A DNA stretch of 9,560 nucleotides from Sphingomicrobium sp. (lineage in GTDB: Bacteria > Pseudomonadota > Alphaproteobacteria > Sphingomonadales > Sphingomonadaceae), in assembly GCA_030146725.1 (NCBI GenBank), contig JASLBJ010000272.1, positions 1-9,560 on the forward strand, in the 5' to 3' direction. Shown in pieces: positions 1-6,072 of this stretch; within the stretch, counting starts at the first letter, position 1; the number at the start of each line of letters is the position of its first letter. Below the pieces are notes generated by a model. The model had not been told where the DNA came from, searched no databases, and was given only the letters and a program-made list of their open reading frames with translations. Made by a program: the position numbers and the translations under genes.

Positions 1-1220
1 GCGGTGAAGGGCGCCTCGAACGTCAGCCGGAAAAAGCCGAGCTTCTTGTCCTCGACCCCATAGTCATTGTCGCTCGCAAGGAGCAGTTCGCGGTCCGACA
101 GGAAGGTCATGCCCTCGATGTCGGCGGCGACCTCGGGATGGTCGTCACTGCTGAACAGCAGCCGCTTTTCGAGCACCGGAAACGGAAAATCTTCGTCCTT
201 TGAGCTAAGTTCCTCGATGGTCGGCCGAGTGGCGATGTCGAGCTGTGCAGATGGTGCTCGCAGTGTCACCGAAAGCTCGACCGCATAGATCTTGCATGTC
301 TCGCTGCCGCGTTCGAGGACCAGCAGCCGGCGCTCGCCAACCGCCGACAATTCGCAGATCTTGAGGTTCTTGCGCTTGAGCCGCTTCTTCTCCCCGTCGC
401 GCCGAAACGTCTCCGGCGGATCGAGCGGATAGAGATATTGCCCGGTCACCCGCCCATCGGAATCGAGTTCCCACAACCGGACATGCGCCGCACCCTCGAA
501 CGCCGCCCGGTCCGGATGTGCGAGCGGACTCTGGAAGCCAACGTACAGCCGCTCGCCGGAGGGTGTGACCGTCACCGCCTCGAAGCCGCGGTTGAGATGG
601 CGGCAAGCGGCAATTGCCGGCAGGCTGGCCTCGGCCTCGGCCTGCCCCGGAAGCTCGCAACCCTCGGGAACCAGCCGGCGCAGCACCGTCCCGGATCGGG
701 CAACCCGCACCAGCGAAGGCCCGTATTCCTCACTGACCCAGAAGCTTCCGTCCGCCAGGACGGCGATCCCTTCAGTGTCCATGCCCGCGGGGTCAAACGG
801 AAGCTGCGTCCCATCCGTCGCGTAAGCCGGCTCGTGGCCACCTTCGCTTCCCGCGATCGGCACACCGGGGACCGGCCGACCGTCAGCGCCGCGCAATCGA
901 ACCGTCTCCAGCAAACGGATCTGGCGGCCATCGACCCGTAACCGCGCGAGGTACGGCCCCATGTCGAGCCGCGGCATCAGCTTGGCGTCGCTGTGGTCCT
1001 CGAGCTCGGGCGGAACGGGCCAGCCATAATGCTGGGCGGCAACATCCATTTCCATGTTCGGACCGCGATCTGCGATCGCCCAGACGACGCCGGGTTCGGT
1101 CGGATCATGCGCGAGCCCCGATCCGATGCCATGTTTCAGAACAAGCGGAGTCGTCGGGAACTCGACCTTGCCGATCGGCTGGTCGTCCCATTCAAGCTGC
1201 TCCACGCGCACACCGGTCAT
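1..1220 (-). CDS. Phytase-like esterase family protein (PF13449 type), 3' end beyond window
   Basis: The minus-strand frame is open from an ATG at 1220 to the left edge, about 406 codons, with no stop. I recognise the esterase-like/phytase-like beta-propeller family from its spaced motifs: GSGLAHDP (about residues 33-40), AIADRGPN (48-55), DTEGIAVL followed by SEEYGPS (about 147-166), GFEAVTVTPSGERLYVGF, and near the edge DIEGMTFLSDRELLLASDNDYG. The conserved acidic residues and repeated Gly-rich strands are those thought to bind metal and shape the propeller. No signal peptide is visible: a stop lies three codons upstream and the N-terminus (MTGVRVEQLEW) is polar, so it is probably cytosolic. 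The substrate is unknown; family members are annotated as phosphoesterases with little biochemistry. FFRLTF near the edge resembles a last propeller strand, so few residues are probably missing. The Shine-Dalgarno sequence is weak. Confidence 0.85.
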   Translation of the reverse strand, partial: MTGVRVEQLEWDDQPIGKVEFPTTPLVLKHGIGSGLAHDPTEPGVVWAIADRGPNMEMDVAAQHYGWPVPPELEDHSDAKLMPRLDMGPYLARLRVDGRQIRLLETVRLRGADGRPVPGVPIAGSEGGHEPAYATDGTQLPFDPAGMDTEGIAVLADGSFWVSEEYGPSLVRVARSGTVLRRLVPEGCELPGQAEAEASLPAIAACRHLNRGFEAVTVTPSGERLYVGFQSPLAHPDRAAFEGAAHVRLWELDSDGRVTGQYLYPLDPPETFRRDGEKKRLKRKNLKICELSAVGERRLLVLERGSETCKIYAVELSVTLRAPSAQLDIATRPTIEELSSKDEDFPFPVLEKRLLFSSDDHPEVAADIEGMTFLSDRELLLASDNDYGVEDKKLGFFRLTFEAPFT

Positions 1221-1282
1221 GCCCGGCTAACGAAGCGAGTAGTAAGGGGTTGCAAGCGAGAGCGCAGCGAGCCCGCGCATCC

Positions 1283-1316
1283 AAAAAGTTTCAACGGCGA
1301 ACCTGCAGGCTCGCCG
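1283..1316 (-). terminator. Rho-independent terminator of rpmB
   Basis: Seven bases after the rpmB stop, the minus strand reads CGGCGAGCCTG then CAGGTTCGCCG (1316-1295). These are 11-base arms that pair completely in RNA with one G-U wobble and almost no loop. A run of five T follows at 1287-1283. The T run starts seven bases after the stem, slightly far for an ideal terminator. The site separates rpmB from the phytase-like gene. Confidence 0.6.
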
Positions 1317-1322
1317 GACGAG

Positions 1323-1616
1323 TCAGGCGGCGGCCTGCTTGGCCTGCTTGGCAAGCTCGCGCTTGAGCCGGCGGGCCCTGAGACTCAGTTTCTCGGCCTT
1401 CGTCTTGATCAGCCAGTTGTCGAGCCCACCCACATGCTCAACCGAGCGCAGGCCGTGGGTCGAAACGCGCAGCTTGACCGATTGTCCGAGTGCGTCGCTG
1501 ATCAGCGTGACGTTCTGCAGATTCGGCAGGAAGGTCCGCTTGGTCTTGTTATTGGCGTGAGAAACATTGTTACCCACCTGCCGGCCCTTGCCGGTCAGCT
1601 CGCAAACGCGCGACAT
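1323..1616 (-). CDS. rpmB: 50S ribosomal protein L28
   Basis: The 97-residue product is L28 of the large ribosomal subunit, which binds 23S rRNA. The N-terminus [25 protein letters not shown] is diagnostic (C-x-LTGK, then the [14 protein letters not shown] basic loop). It continues with [10 protein letters not shown], then [20 protein letters not shown], and a Lys/Arg/Ala-rich tail that ends near residue 97, the usual alphaproteobacterial length. The zinc-binding CxxC pairs of some L28 proteins are absent; only Cys5 remains, so this is a zinc-free form. AGGA sits eight bases before the ATG. The gene stands alone, with a candidate promoter at 1671-1699 and a hairpin terminator after the stop, so it is probably monocistronic, as is common for rpmB in this group. 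Confidence 0.97.
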   Translation of the reverse strand: MSRVCELTGKGRQVGNNVSHANNKTKRTFLPNLQNVTLISDALGQSVKLRVSTHGLRSVEHVGGLDNWLIKTKAEKLSLRARRLKRELAKQAKQAAA

Positions 1617-1670
1617 GATCTGTATCCTGATTCCTGGGCGAGCGCCGTTAGGACGCCCGGAAAGCGCCGC

Positions 1671-1699
1671 CAGTTACCGGCTCGTACCGTCCGCGTCAA
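1671..1699 (-). promoter_or_regulatory. Candidate sigma-70-type promoter for rpmB
   Basis: On the minus strand TTGACG (1699-1694) is followed after 17 bases by TAACTG (1676-1671). The -35 box matches the consensus well and the -10 box poorly, which is common in alphaproteobacteria. Transcription would start near 1664, giving a leader of about 48 bases that contains the rpmB Shine-Dalgarno sequence. This is pattern matching only. Confidence 0.35.
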
Positions 1700-1765
1700 C
1701 TTGCCCCTGCAACCGGCGCATAGCAATAGCGTTGATCAGGCGAGAATAAGCGATCGGAGACAATG

Positions 1766-2107
1766 ATGCGCGCGATACTGCTGATTGGAATTCTGGCCGT
1801 AGTGGCCCTGATCGCCGCCATTGCGACCGGTTATCTCAACATCAACCAGGTTCGCGGAGCCAAGGCACCGGCCGTTGCGACCACTGAAAATGGAGTAGTC
1901 GCCAGAGGCGGCCAGGCACCGGCCTTCGATATCGAGACCGGGTCGGTTTCGGTCGGAACGACCAACGCGACGGTCAGGGTACCGGTCGTCAAGGTCAATC
2001 CGGCGCCGAGCCGTACGCAACCGGCCGCAAACCCGCCCGCGCCGGCTGCAAGCACACCGCCAGCGACCAACCAGGCGGCACCGACGACCAACACGCCGGT
2101 ACTCTAG
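1766..2107 (+). CDS. Small single-pass membrane protein with Pro/Ala/Thr-rich tail, unknown function
   Basis: I do not recognise a family with a known function. The protein is 113 residues: MRAILLIGILAVVALIAAIATGY forms one strong N-terminal membrane helix (about residues 2-22), followed by a polar segment ending near VPVVKV, then a low-complexity tail rich in Pro, Ala, Thr and Asn (about residues 78-113) that ends in TNTPVL. It looks like a membrane anchor with a disordered periplasmic tail. Two ATGs are adjacent at 1763 and 1766. GGAG at 1756-1759 lies three bases from the first and six from the second, so I prefer 1766. It is divergent from rpmB and 35 bases upstream of tadA on the same strand, so it may be co-transcribed with tadA. 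The stop is TAG within CTAG. Confidence 0.72.
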   Translation: MRAILLIGILAVVALIAAIATGYLNINQVRGAKAPAVATTENGVVARGGQAPAFDIETGSVSVGTTNATVRVPVVKVNPAPSRTQPAANPPAPAASTPPATNQAAPTTNTPVL

Positions 2108-2142
2108 CTGGCGAGGGCAGCCATCCGGGCTGGCCGGGGGCA

Positions 2143-2595
2143 GTGAGCTTTCCGCTGCCGCAGCCCATGCGCCGCGCGCTCATCCTTGCCGCCGCTGCGG
2201 CAGATGAGGGCGAGGTGCCGGTTGGCGCCGTGGTCACCCACGGCGACAAGATCATCGCCGAAGCCGGCAATGCAATGCGCGGGTCGCTCGACCCGACCGC
2301 TCACGCGGAGATCGTCGTAATTCGCCGTGCTGCCGTTGCACTCAGCAGCCCGCGACTGGATCGATGCACGTTGTGGGTCACGCTCGAGCCCTGCGCGATG
2401 TGCGCTGGCGCGATCGCCCTGGCCCGGCTCGACGCCCTGCGCTTCGCCGCCGACGATCCAAAAGGGGGCGGCGTCGTCCACGGTGCACGGGTATTCGCCC
2501 AGCCAACCTGTCATCACCGCCCCGATGTCCTCGGGGGCATTGGCGAGTCCGAAGCCGCCGAGCAGCTTCGAAGCTTTTTCGCCCAGCGCCGCTAG
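2143..2595 (+). CDS. tadA: tRNA-specific adenosine deaminase TadA
   Basis: The 150-residue protein is a cytidine-deaminase-fold enzyme that converts adenosine 34 to inosine in the tRNA-Arg(ACG) anticodon. The zinc site is complete: HAE at residues 54-56 (His54 ligand, Glu56 proton shuttle) and PCAMC at 83-87 (Cys84 and Cys87 ligands). VPVGAVV (25-31), the TLEPCAMCAGAI context and GGGVVHG are typical of TadA rather than free-nucleoside deaminases. The start is a GTG at 2143 just after GGGGG; the next in-frame ATG, at 2167, has no Shine-Dalgarno sequence, and the residues between (SFPLPQP) fit an N-terminal helix lead-in. Length matches the family. Its TAG stop overlaps the stop of the convergent OmpA-domain gene. 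The enzyme is usually essential, which makes the lack of terminator space notable. Confidence 0.96.
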   Translation: MSFPLPQPMRRALILAAAAADEGEVPVGAVVTHGDKIIAEAGNAMRGSLDPTAHAEIVVIRRAAVALSSPRLDRCTLWVTLEPCAMCAGAIALARLDALRFAADDPKGGGVVHGARVFAQPTCHHRPDVLGGIGESEAAEQLRSFFAQRR

Positions 2596-3248
2596 CGCAG
2601 CGGGACCAGCTTGATCTCGACGCGCCGGTTAAGCGTCCGTCCGCTCTCGCTGGCGTTATCGGCAATCGGATGCGCAGACGCGTAGCCCCGGGTCGCGACT
2701 CGCCCCGCAACCACTCCGCGCGCGCGGAGCTGAGCCGCAACCGCTTCAGCCCGCCGCTGTGAAAGCGTCTGGTTAGATGCCGCCGTCCCAGTCGAGTCGC
2801 TATGCCCGAGCACATCGACCAGCGTCTGGTTGAAGCGCTTGAGGGTCAGGCCGATCTCGGCAAGCGTCGACATCGCCTGCGGCCGGATAGCCGACTGACC
2901 GACATCGAACGTGCCCGTCGCCGGAAGGCGAAGCAGCAGCAACTCACCCGAGCGGAGGACATCCACTCCGGTCCCGGCGGTCTGCCGGCGAAGCTCGATT
3001 TCCTGACGGTTGACATAGTCGCCGACGGCAGCCGGAGCGAGCGGCCTTAGCCCGGCAGCACGCGCTTTCTTCACGCGCGCAGCCTGTCCGCCAATCACAT
3101 CCCCCTGGATATAGGCCGGCGCTACCGGAGCCATCATCACCGGCTGCAGCGGTGGCGGACGATTGCCGCCTGGAACAATGCCGCACCCTGCAGTTGCAAG
3201 CAGTGAAGCGCCAAGCGCAAGCGCTGCGAGAGTGCGGGGTAAGGCCAT
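2592..3248 (-). CDS. OmpA-domain outer-membrane lipoprotein
   Basis: The 218-residue protein begins with a lipoprotein signal: a short basic start, a hydrophobic stretch, and LLATAGC with Cys22 as the lipidation site. A Pro-rich linker follows (about 26-45), then an uncharacterised segment (50-100). The C-terminal OmpA-like peptidoglycan-binding domain spans about 103-218. Its key residues are present: GHSDSTG with Asp151, and LSQRRAEAV with Arg166, spaced 15 residues apart like the diaminopimelate-binding Asp and Arg of OmpA, and NRRVEIKL near the end. It probably tethers the outer membrane to peptidoglycan. It is not classical Pal, being longer with a distinct N-terminal segment. AGGAG lies six bases before the ATG. 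It diverges from the CNNM gene across a 140-bp spacer and converges on tadA. Confidence 0.9.
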   Translation of the reverse strand: MALPRTLAALALGASLLATAGCGIVPGGNRPPPLQPVMMAPVAPAYIQGDVIGGQAARVKKARAAGLRPLAPAAVGDYVNRQEIELRRQTAGTGVDVLRSGELLLLRLPATGTFDVGQSAIRPQAMSTLAEIGLTLKRFNQTLVDVLGHSDSTGTAASNQTLSQRRAEAVAAQLRARGVVAGRVATRGYASAHPIADNASESGRTLNRRVEIKLVPLR

Positions 3249-3284
3249 TGCGGACTCCTGAGGCAGTTGATCAGTCAGTCGTGC

Positions 3285-3302
3285 AACCGGACCGAACCGG
3301 TT
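3285..3302. repeat. AACCGG tandem pair in the OmpA/CNNM divergent spacer
   Basis: AACCGG occurs at 3285-3290 and again at 3295-3300, exactly ten bases apart. The second copy extends to the palindrome AACCGGTT (3295-3302). The pair lies 37-54 bases upstream of the OmpA-domain start, in the only spacer that must carry the promoters of both divergent genes. It could be a regulator site on one face of the helix. No regulator is identified. Confidence 0.35.
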
Positions 3303-3392
3303 ATGGTTCCCATCAGCGATTTACCGGCCACCTTGCGATGCGCGGCTTGCCGGGCCTTGGCCTTGCCCGCTAAGAGCGTGTCACGCCCATGA
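3303..3392 (+). CDS. Possible 29-codon upstream ORF, stop-start overlap with CNNM gene
   Basis: A short frame from an ATG at 3303 encodes 29 residues with a CxxC (LRCAACRALALP) and ends at a TGA inside ATGA, whose ATG is the start of the CNNM-family gene. A TTG at 3267 would extend it to 41 residues. There is no good Shine-Dalgarno sequence at the ATG. The downstream gene also has a weak one (AAGAG twelve bases away), which would fit coupled translation. It could equally be chance in GC-rich spacer DNA. Confidence 0.2.
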   Translation: MVPISDLPATLRCAACRALALPAKSVSRP

Positions 3393-4732
3393 GCGACCCC
3401 CTGCTTCCATTCCCCTGGTTCGACCTGATCCTCATCCTCGCGCTGATTGCCATCAATGGCGTGCTGTCGATGAGCGAGATGGCGCTCGTCTCGTCGCGTG
3501 AGGCGAGATTGAAAGCGCTCGCCAAGTCGGGCAGCAGGGGCGCCAGGAGCGCGCTGGACCTCGCCGCCGAACCGGGGCGTTTCCTCTCGACCGTGCAGAT
3601 CGGGATCACCCTGGTGGGCATCCTTACCGGCGCATACTCCGGAGCAAGCCTCGGACTTCCCGTTACCCAGCGCCTCGCCAGTGCCGGGCTCGACCCCGGC
3701 ACGGCGCAGAGCCTTGGGTTCGGCCTGGTGATCGTGGTCACCACCTACGTGTCGCTGATCGTCGGCGAGATTGTTCCCAAGCAGTTCGCCTTGCGCTCGC
3801 CCGAGCCGGTGGCGGCGATCGTCGCCCGGCCGATGCTGTTGCTGTCCAAGCTGACGGCGCCGATCGTCTGGTTGCTCGACCAGAGCAGTTCGCTGATCTT
3901 CCGTGCACTCCGCCTCAACCGCGAGTCGCGCAATGCCGTCACGGCGGAGGAGCTTCACCTGGTCGTCGCCGAAGCCCAAACCGCGGGCGTGCTTGAGGAA
4001 AATGAGCGCGCCATCATCTCGGGCATGATCCGTCTGGCCGACCGGCCGGTGCGCGAAGTGATGACTCCGCGGACCGACATCGACTGGATCGATATTAACG
4101 CCTCACCCAACGAGATCAGCGCCTCACTCGCCGCAAGCCAGCACAGCCGGATTCCGGTTGCCGACGGCTCTGTCGACAATATCGTCGGGGTCCTGCAGAG
4201 CCGCGACATCCTCAACGCGGTGCTCGCCGGCAAGCCGATCGACCCGCGCGCGCTCAGCCGGCAGGCGCCGGTCATCCCCGACCTGATGGACGCCATGGAC
4301 GCACTTGCCGTGCTGCGCTCGGCCGACGTGCCGCTGGCGCTAGTCCATGACGAATATGGCCATCTCGACGGGATCGTCACTCCGGGAAGCATCCTTGCAG
4401 CGCTGGCGGGCGCCTTTGCGCACGATGTTGATGACGATACCGACCCGCCGCTGGTCGAGCGGGAAGACGGCACCTTCCTGGTGTCGGGCGCGGCAAGCGC
4501 CGATCTGCTGTCCGACAGGCTCGGCATGCAACTGCCGCAGGAGCGCGACTACAGCACGGTTGCGGGGTTCGCCTTGTCGATCCTCAAGCACCTGCCGGAG
4601 ACCGGCGAGCGCTTCCGTCACGACGGCTGGTCGTTCGAGATCGTCGACATGGACGGTCGCAAGATCGACAAGTTGATCGTCGCCCGGCCGGCCGCAAAGC
4701 AGCGGCAGGGGGAAGCGGAATACGTCGGCTAG
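3389..4732 (+). CDS. CNNM/CorC (HlyC)-type membrane protein with CBS pair
   Basis: The 447-residue protein has the three-part layout of the bacterial CNNM (CorB/'hemolysin family') group. An N-terminal DUF21 membrane domain spans about 1-190, with a first helix at 12-34, the SEMALVSSREARLKAL motif, VQIGITLVGILTGAYSG, and VGEIVPKQFAL. A CBS pair covers about 220-340, opening with VREVMTPRTDIDWI and including HSRIPVADGSVDNIVGVLQSRD and HDEYGHLDGIVT. A C-terminal CorC_HlyC domain follows at about 350-435. Family members bind Mg-ATP in the CBS pair and are linked to magnesium transport or efflux; the older 'hemolysin' name is not supported. It acts in the inner membrane. Its Shine-Dalgarno sequence is weak and its start overlaps a possible short upstream ORF. 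Its TAG stop overlaps that of the convergent PAP2 gene. Confidence 0.93.
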   Translation: MSDPLLPFPWFDLILILALIAINGVLSMSEMALVSSREARLKALAKSGSRGARSALDLAAEPGRFLSTVQIGITLVGILTGAYSGASLGLPVTQRLASAGLDPGTAQSLGFGLVIVVTTYVSLIVGEIVPKQFALRSPEPVAAIVARPMLLLSKLTAPIVWLLDQSSSLIFRALRLNRESRNAVTAEELHLVVAEAQTAGVLEENERAIISGMIRLADRPVREVMTPRTDIDWIDINASPNEISASLAASQHSRIPVADGSVDNIVGVLQSRDILNAVLAGKPIDPRALSRQAPVIPDLMDAMDALAVLRSADVPLALVHDEYGHLDGIVTPGSILAALAGAFAHDVDDDTDPPLVEREDGTFLVSGAASADLLSDRLGMQLPQERDYSTVAGFALSILKHLPETGERFRHDGWSFEIVDMDGRKIDKLIVARPAAKQRQGEAEYVG

Positions 4733-5388
4733 ATGGCCAGTTGGGCGTTCGCGTCGAGCGCTTCGAGTTCGGCCTGAGCGGGTTCGCGCGGGTCATCTGC
4801 ACGCAAACGGTCCTCGACCTTCGTCCAGACGCTGTGCACGCCTTCCTCGACCAGCGCGCCAAGCGCCAGCCCGCTTGCAACGTCGGTCGGGTAGTGCGCG
4901 CAACGCGGGATCTGGGCGAGCGCGACGAGCCCGGCGGCGCCAAGCGCGGGGGCGGCATATTCTGGATATTCGCGGCTGAACGCCCTTGCTACCGCAATGG
5001 CGCCAGCGCTGTGGCCGGAGGGAAAACTGGTTTCCTCCTTGTCGTGGCTCTGCCCCGGATGCGCCTTGCGATCTTCGTCCGACTTCGCGCTGCGTGGCCT
5101 AGTTCGGTCGACTCGGTCCTTGACCTGGTTCTTGGCTGCAGTGGTCAGTTCATGCGCGACAAGCATCCGCGCACCGGCTTTCAGCAAGCGCTCGTTGGCG
5201 GTAAGCAGGCCCCCGGCAATCAGCGACGCCGAGAGGATCCGCAGTTGCGGCTGATCTCCGATCTCGCTTGCGGCACCAAGCAGCCGAACCGACCGTGAGG
5301 CCTGAACCGGCTCGACCGCCTCGTGGACCTTGGCATCGGCGCGCGTGAGTGCCTTCGCGACGCGCTTGGTTACAGGCTCATTCGACAT
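4729..5388 (-). CDS. PAP2-family phosphatase-like protein, third motif altered
   Basis: The 219-residue protein carries two of the three PAP2 (type 2 phosphatidic acid phosphatase) motifs intact: K90 followed by six residues and R97-P98, and PSGH at 123-126. The third motif, normally SR-x5-H-x3-D, here reads AQ-x5-H165-x3-D169. The nucleophile-site His165 and Asp169 are kept, but the Arg that contacts phosphate is Gln159 (codon CAG at 4914-4912). Hydrophobic segments at about 51-64, 127-137 and 147-160 are short, so membrane embedding is less clear than in lipid phosphatases. A charged loop (101-119) separates motifs 1 and 2. Possible substrates are lipid phosphates or undecaprenyl pyrophosphate, but activity is uncertain. 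It is the last gene of the purD-led unit, 40 bases after the helix-hairpin-helix gene, and converges on the CNNM gene. Confidence 0.87.
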   Translation of the reverse strand: MSNEPVTKRVAKALTRADAKVHEAVEPVQASRSVRLLGAASEIGDQPQLRILSASLIAGGLLTANERLLKAGARMLVAHELTTAAKNQVKDRVDRTRPRSAKSDEDRKAHPGQSHDKEETSFPSGHSAGAIAVARAFSREYPEYAAPALGAAGLVALAQIPRCAHYPTDVASGLALGALVEEGVHSVWTKVEDRLRADDPREPAQAELEALDANAQLAI

Positions 5389-5428
5389 AGCTGGCTAAAC
5401 CGCGCGGGCCCGATTTTGTGCCGCTCGA

Positions 5429-5956
5429 TCAGAGTTTGCCGAACCGCTGCTGGAAACCGTCCTCGTCGCCGCGAGCAAGGAACGCCGCCTGCTCGACAAT
5501 CCGGTCGCGACTGATCCGGCCCTTGAACGCGCCGAGCGCAAGGTCAAGGCGCTCGATTTCGTCGGGGCCCAGCCGGGCAAGCTGCTCGAAGCGCCTGTAG
5601 CCGCGGCTCTCAAGCAGCTGCGCGAGTTTGGGGCCGACTCCTTTGAGCCGTTGCAGATCGTCGGCGGGGTCGTCGTCCTCGCCCACGCCAGTGTTGACGG
5701 ACGCACCAAGGAATTCCCCCGTCACGTCGCCGGCGGCTGCAGCGATCTCGTCGGAGAAACCGGCACCGTCCCGCGCCAGGCTGGCGCCACCATCGCCGTC
5801 CGCAGCCTTGAGGCCCTGCGCCATATGCGGGCGGAGCGGCGTGCTGTCGGTCAGCCGCACCTGCTGGCGCGGCCGAAAGATCAGGAAACCGACGATGAAC
5901 CCGATCAGGACCGCGATAAGGATCGCCGGAAAATAGCCCTGGAATGCTTCGATCAT
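5429..5956 (-). CDS. Membrane-anchored helix-hairpin-helix protein (COG3743-like)
   Basis: The 175-residue protein has one N-terminal membrane helix (about residues 9-27, followed by basic RPRQQ), an acidic and Gly/Ala-rich linker (about 50-98), and a C-terminal helix-hairpin-helix region: DDLQRLKGVGPKLAQLLES at 99-117, with the hairpin GVG at 106-108, followed by a second helical repeat through GAFKGRISRDRIVEQAAFL. HHH domains of this type bind DNA without sequence specificity; related proteins are labelled 'predicted 5' DNA nuclease', but no nuclease catalytic residues are visible here. Topology by the positive-inside rule puts the HHH part in the cytosol. Two in-frame ATGs exist, at 5962 and 5956; AGGAG (5967-5963) touches the first and lies six bases from the second, so I take 5956. 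The start overlaps the stop of the 38-codon gene by one base (TGATG). Confidence 0.82.
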   Translation of the reverse strand: MIEAFQGYFPAILIAVLIGFIVGFLIFRPRQQVRLTDSTPLRPHMAQGLKAADGDGGASLARDGAGFSDEIAAAAGDVTGEFLGASVNTGVGEDDDPADDLQRLKGVGPKLAQLLESRGYRRFEQLARLGPDEIERLDLALGAFKGRISRDRIVEQAAFLARGDEDGFQQRFGKL

Positions 5957-6072
5957 CACCATCTCCTGCCGCGGTTCGACCGGTTATGCAGCTCGAGCAG
6001 ATACGCAAGGCTCAGGCCGATCAGGAACCCGGCGAGCGAGAGCAGCAGGGCTTCAGCAAACAAGGGAATCAC
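5956..6072 (-). CDS. 38-residue membrane peptide, unknown function
   Basis: This small gene is easily missed because it is short and starts with GTG. It encodes 38 residues: a hydrophobic helix from about residue 3 to 27 (PLFAEALLLSLAGFLIG, then LSLAYLLEL), followed by a basic tail (HNRSNRGRRW). GGAGG at 6084-6080 lies seven bases before the GTG, an excellent spacing. The GTG overlaps the TGA of the preceding gene as GTGA. Its own TGA overlaps the next ATG by one base. The tail suggests N-out/C-in insertion. It could be an independent peptide, or the detached membrane segment of the preceding BON-like protein, since the two frames differ by one base and the hydrophobic helix would make a natural C-terminal anchor. 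Function is unknown. Confidence 0.68.
   Translation of the reverse strand: MIPLFAEALLLSLAGFLIGLSLAYLLELHNRSNRGRRW
5963..5967 (-). promoter_or_regulatory. Shine-Dalgarno AGGAG deciding the HHH-gene start
   Basis: AGGAG directly abuts the ATG at 5962 and lies six bases before the in-frame ATG at 5956, so it supports the second. It is inside the last codons of the 38-residue gene. Confidence 0.65.

Noticed and set aside
993..1766. 257-codon plus-strand frame across rpmB and the esterase start
   Set aside because: It is antisense to two well-supported genes and crosses their spacer and terminator.
3275..3394. Basic Lys/Ala-rich minus-strand frame end in the OmpA/CNNM spacer
   Set aside because: The frame continues into antisense CNNM, has no clear start with a ribosome-binding site, and resembles no family I know.
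5389..5428. CGGGCCCG before TTTT between the HHH and PAP2 genes as a terminator
   Set aside because: The palindrome has no loop, and the T run lies on the plus strand, opposite to the direction of these genes.
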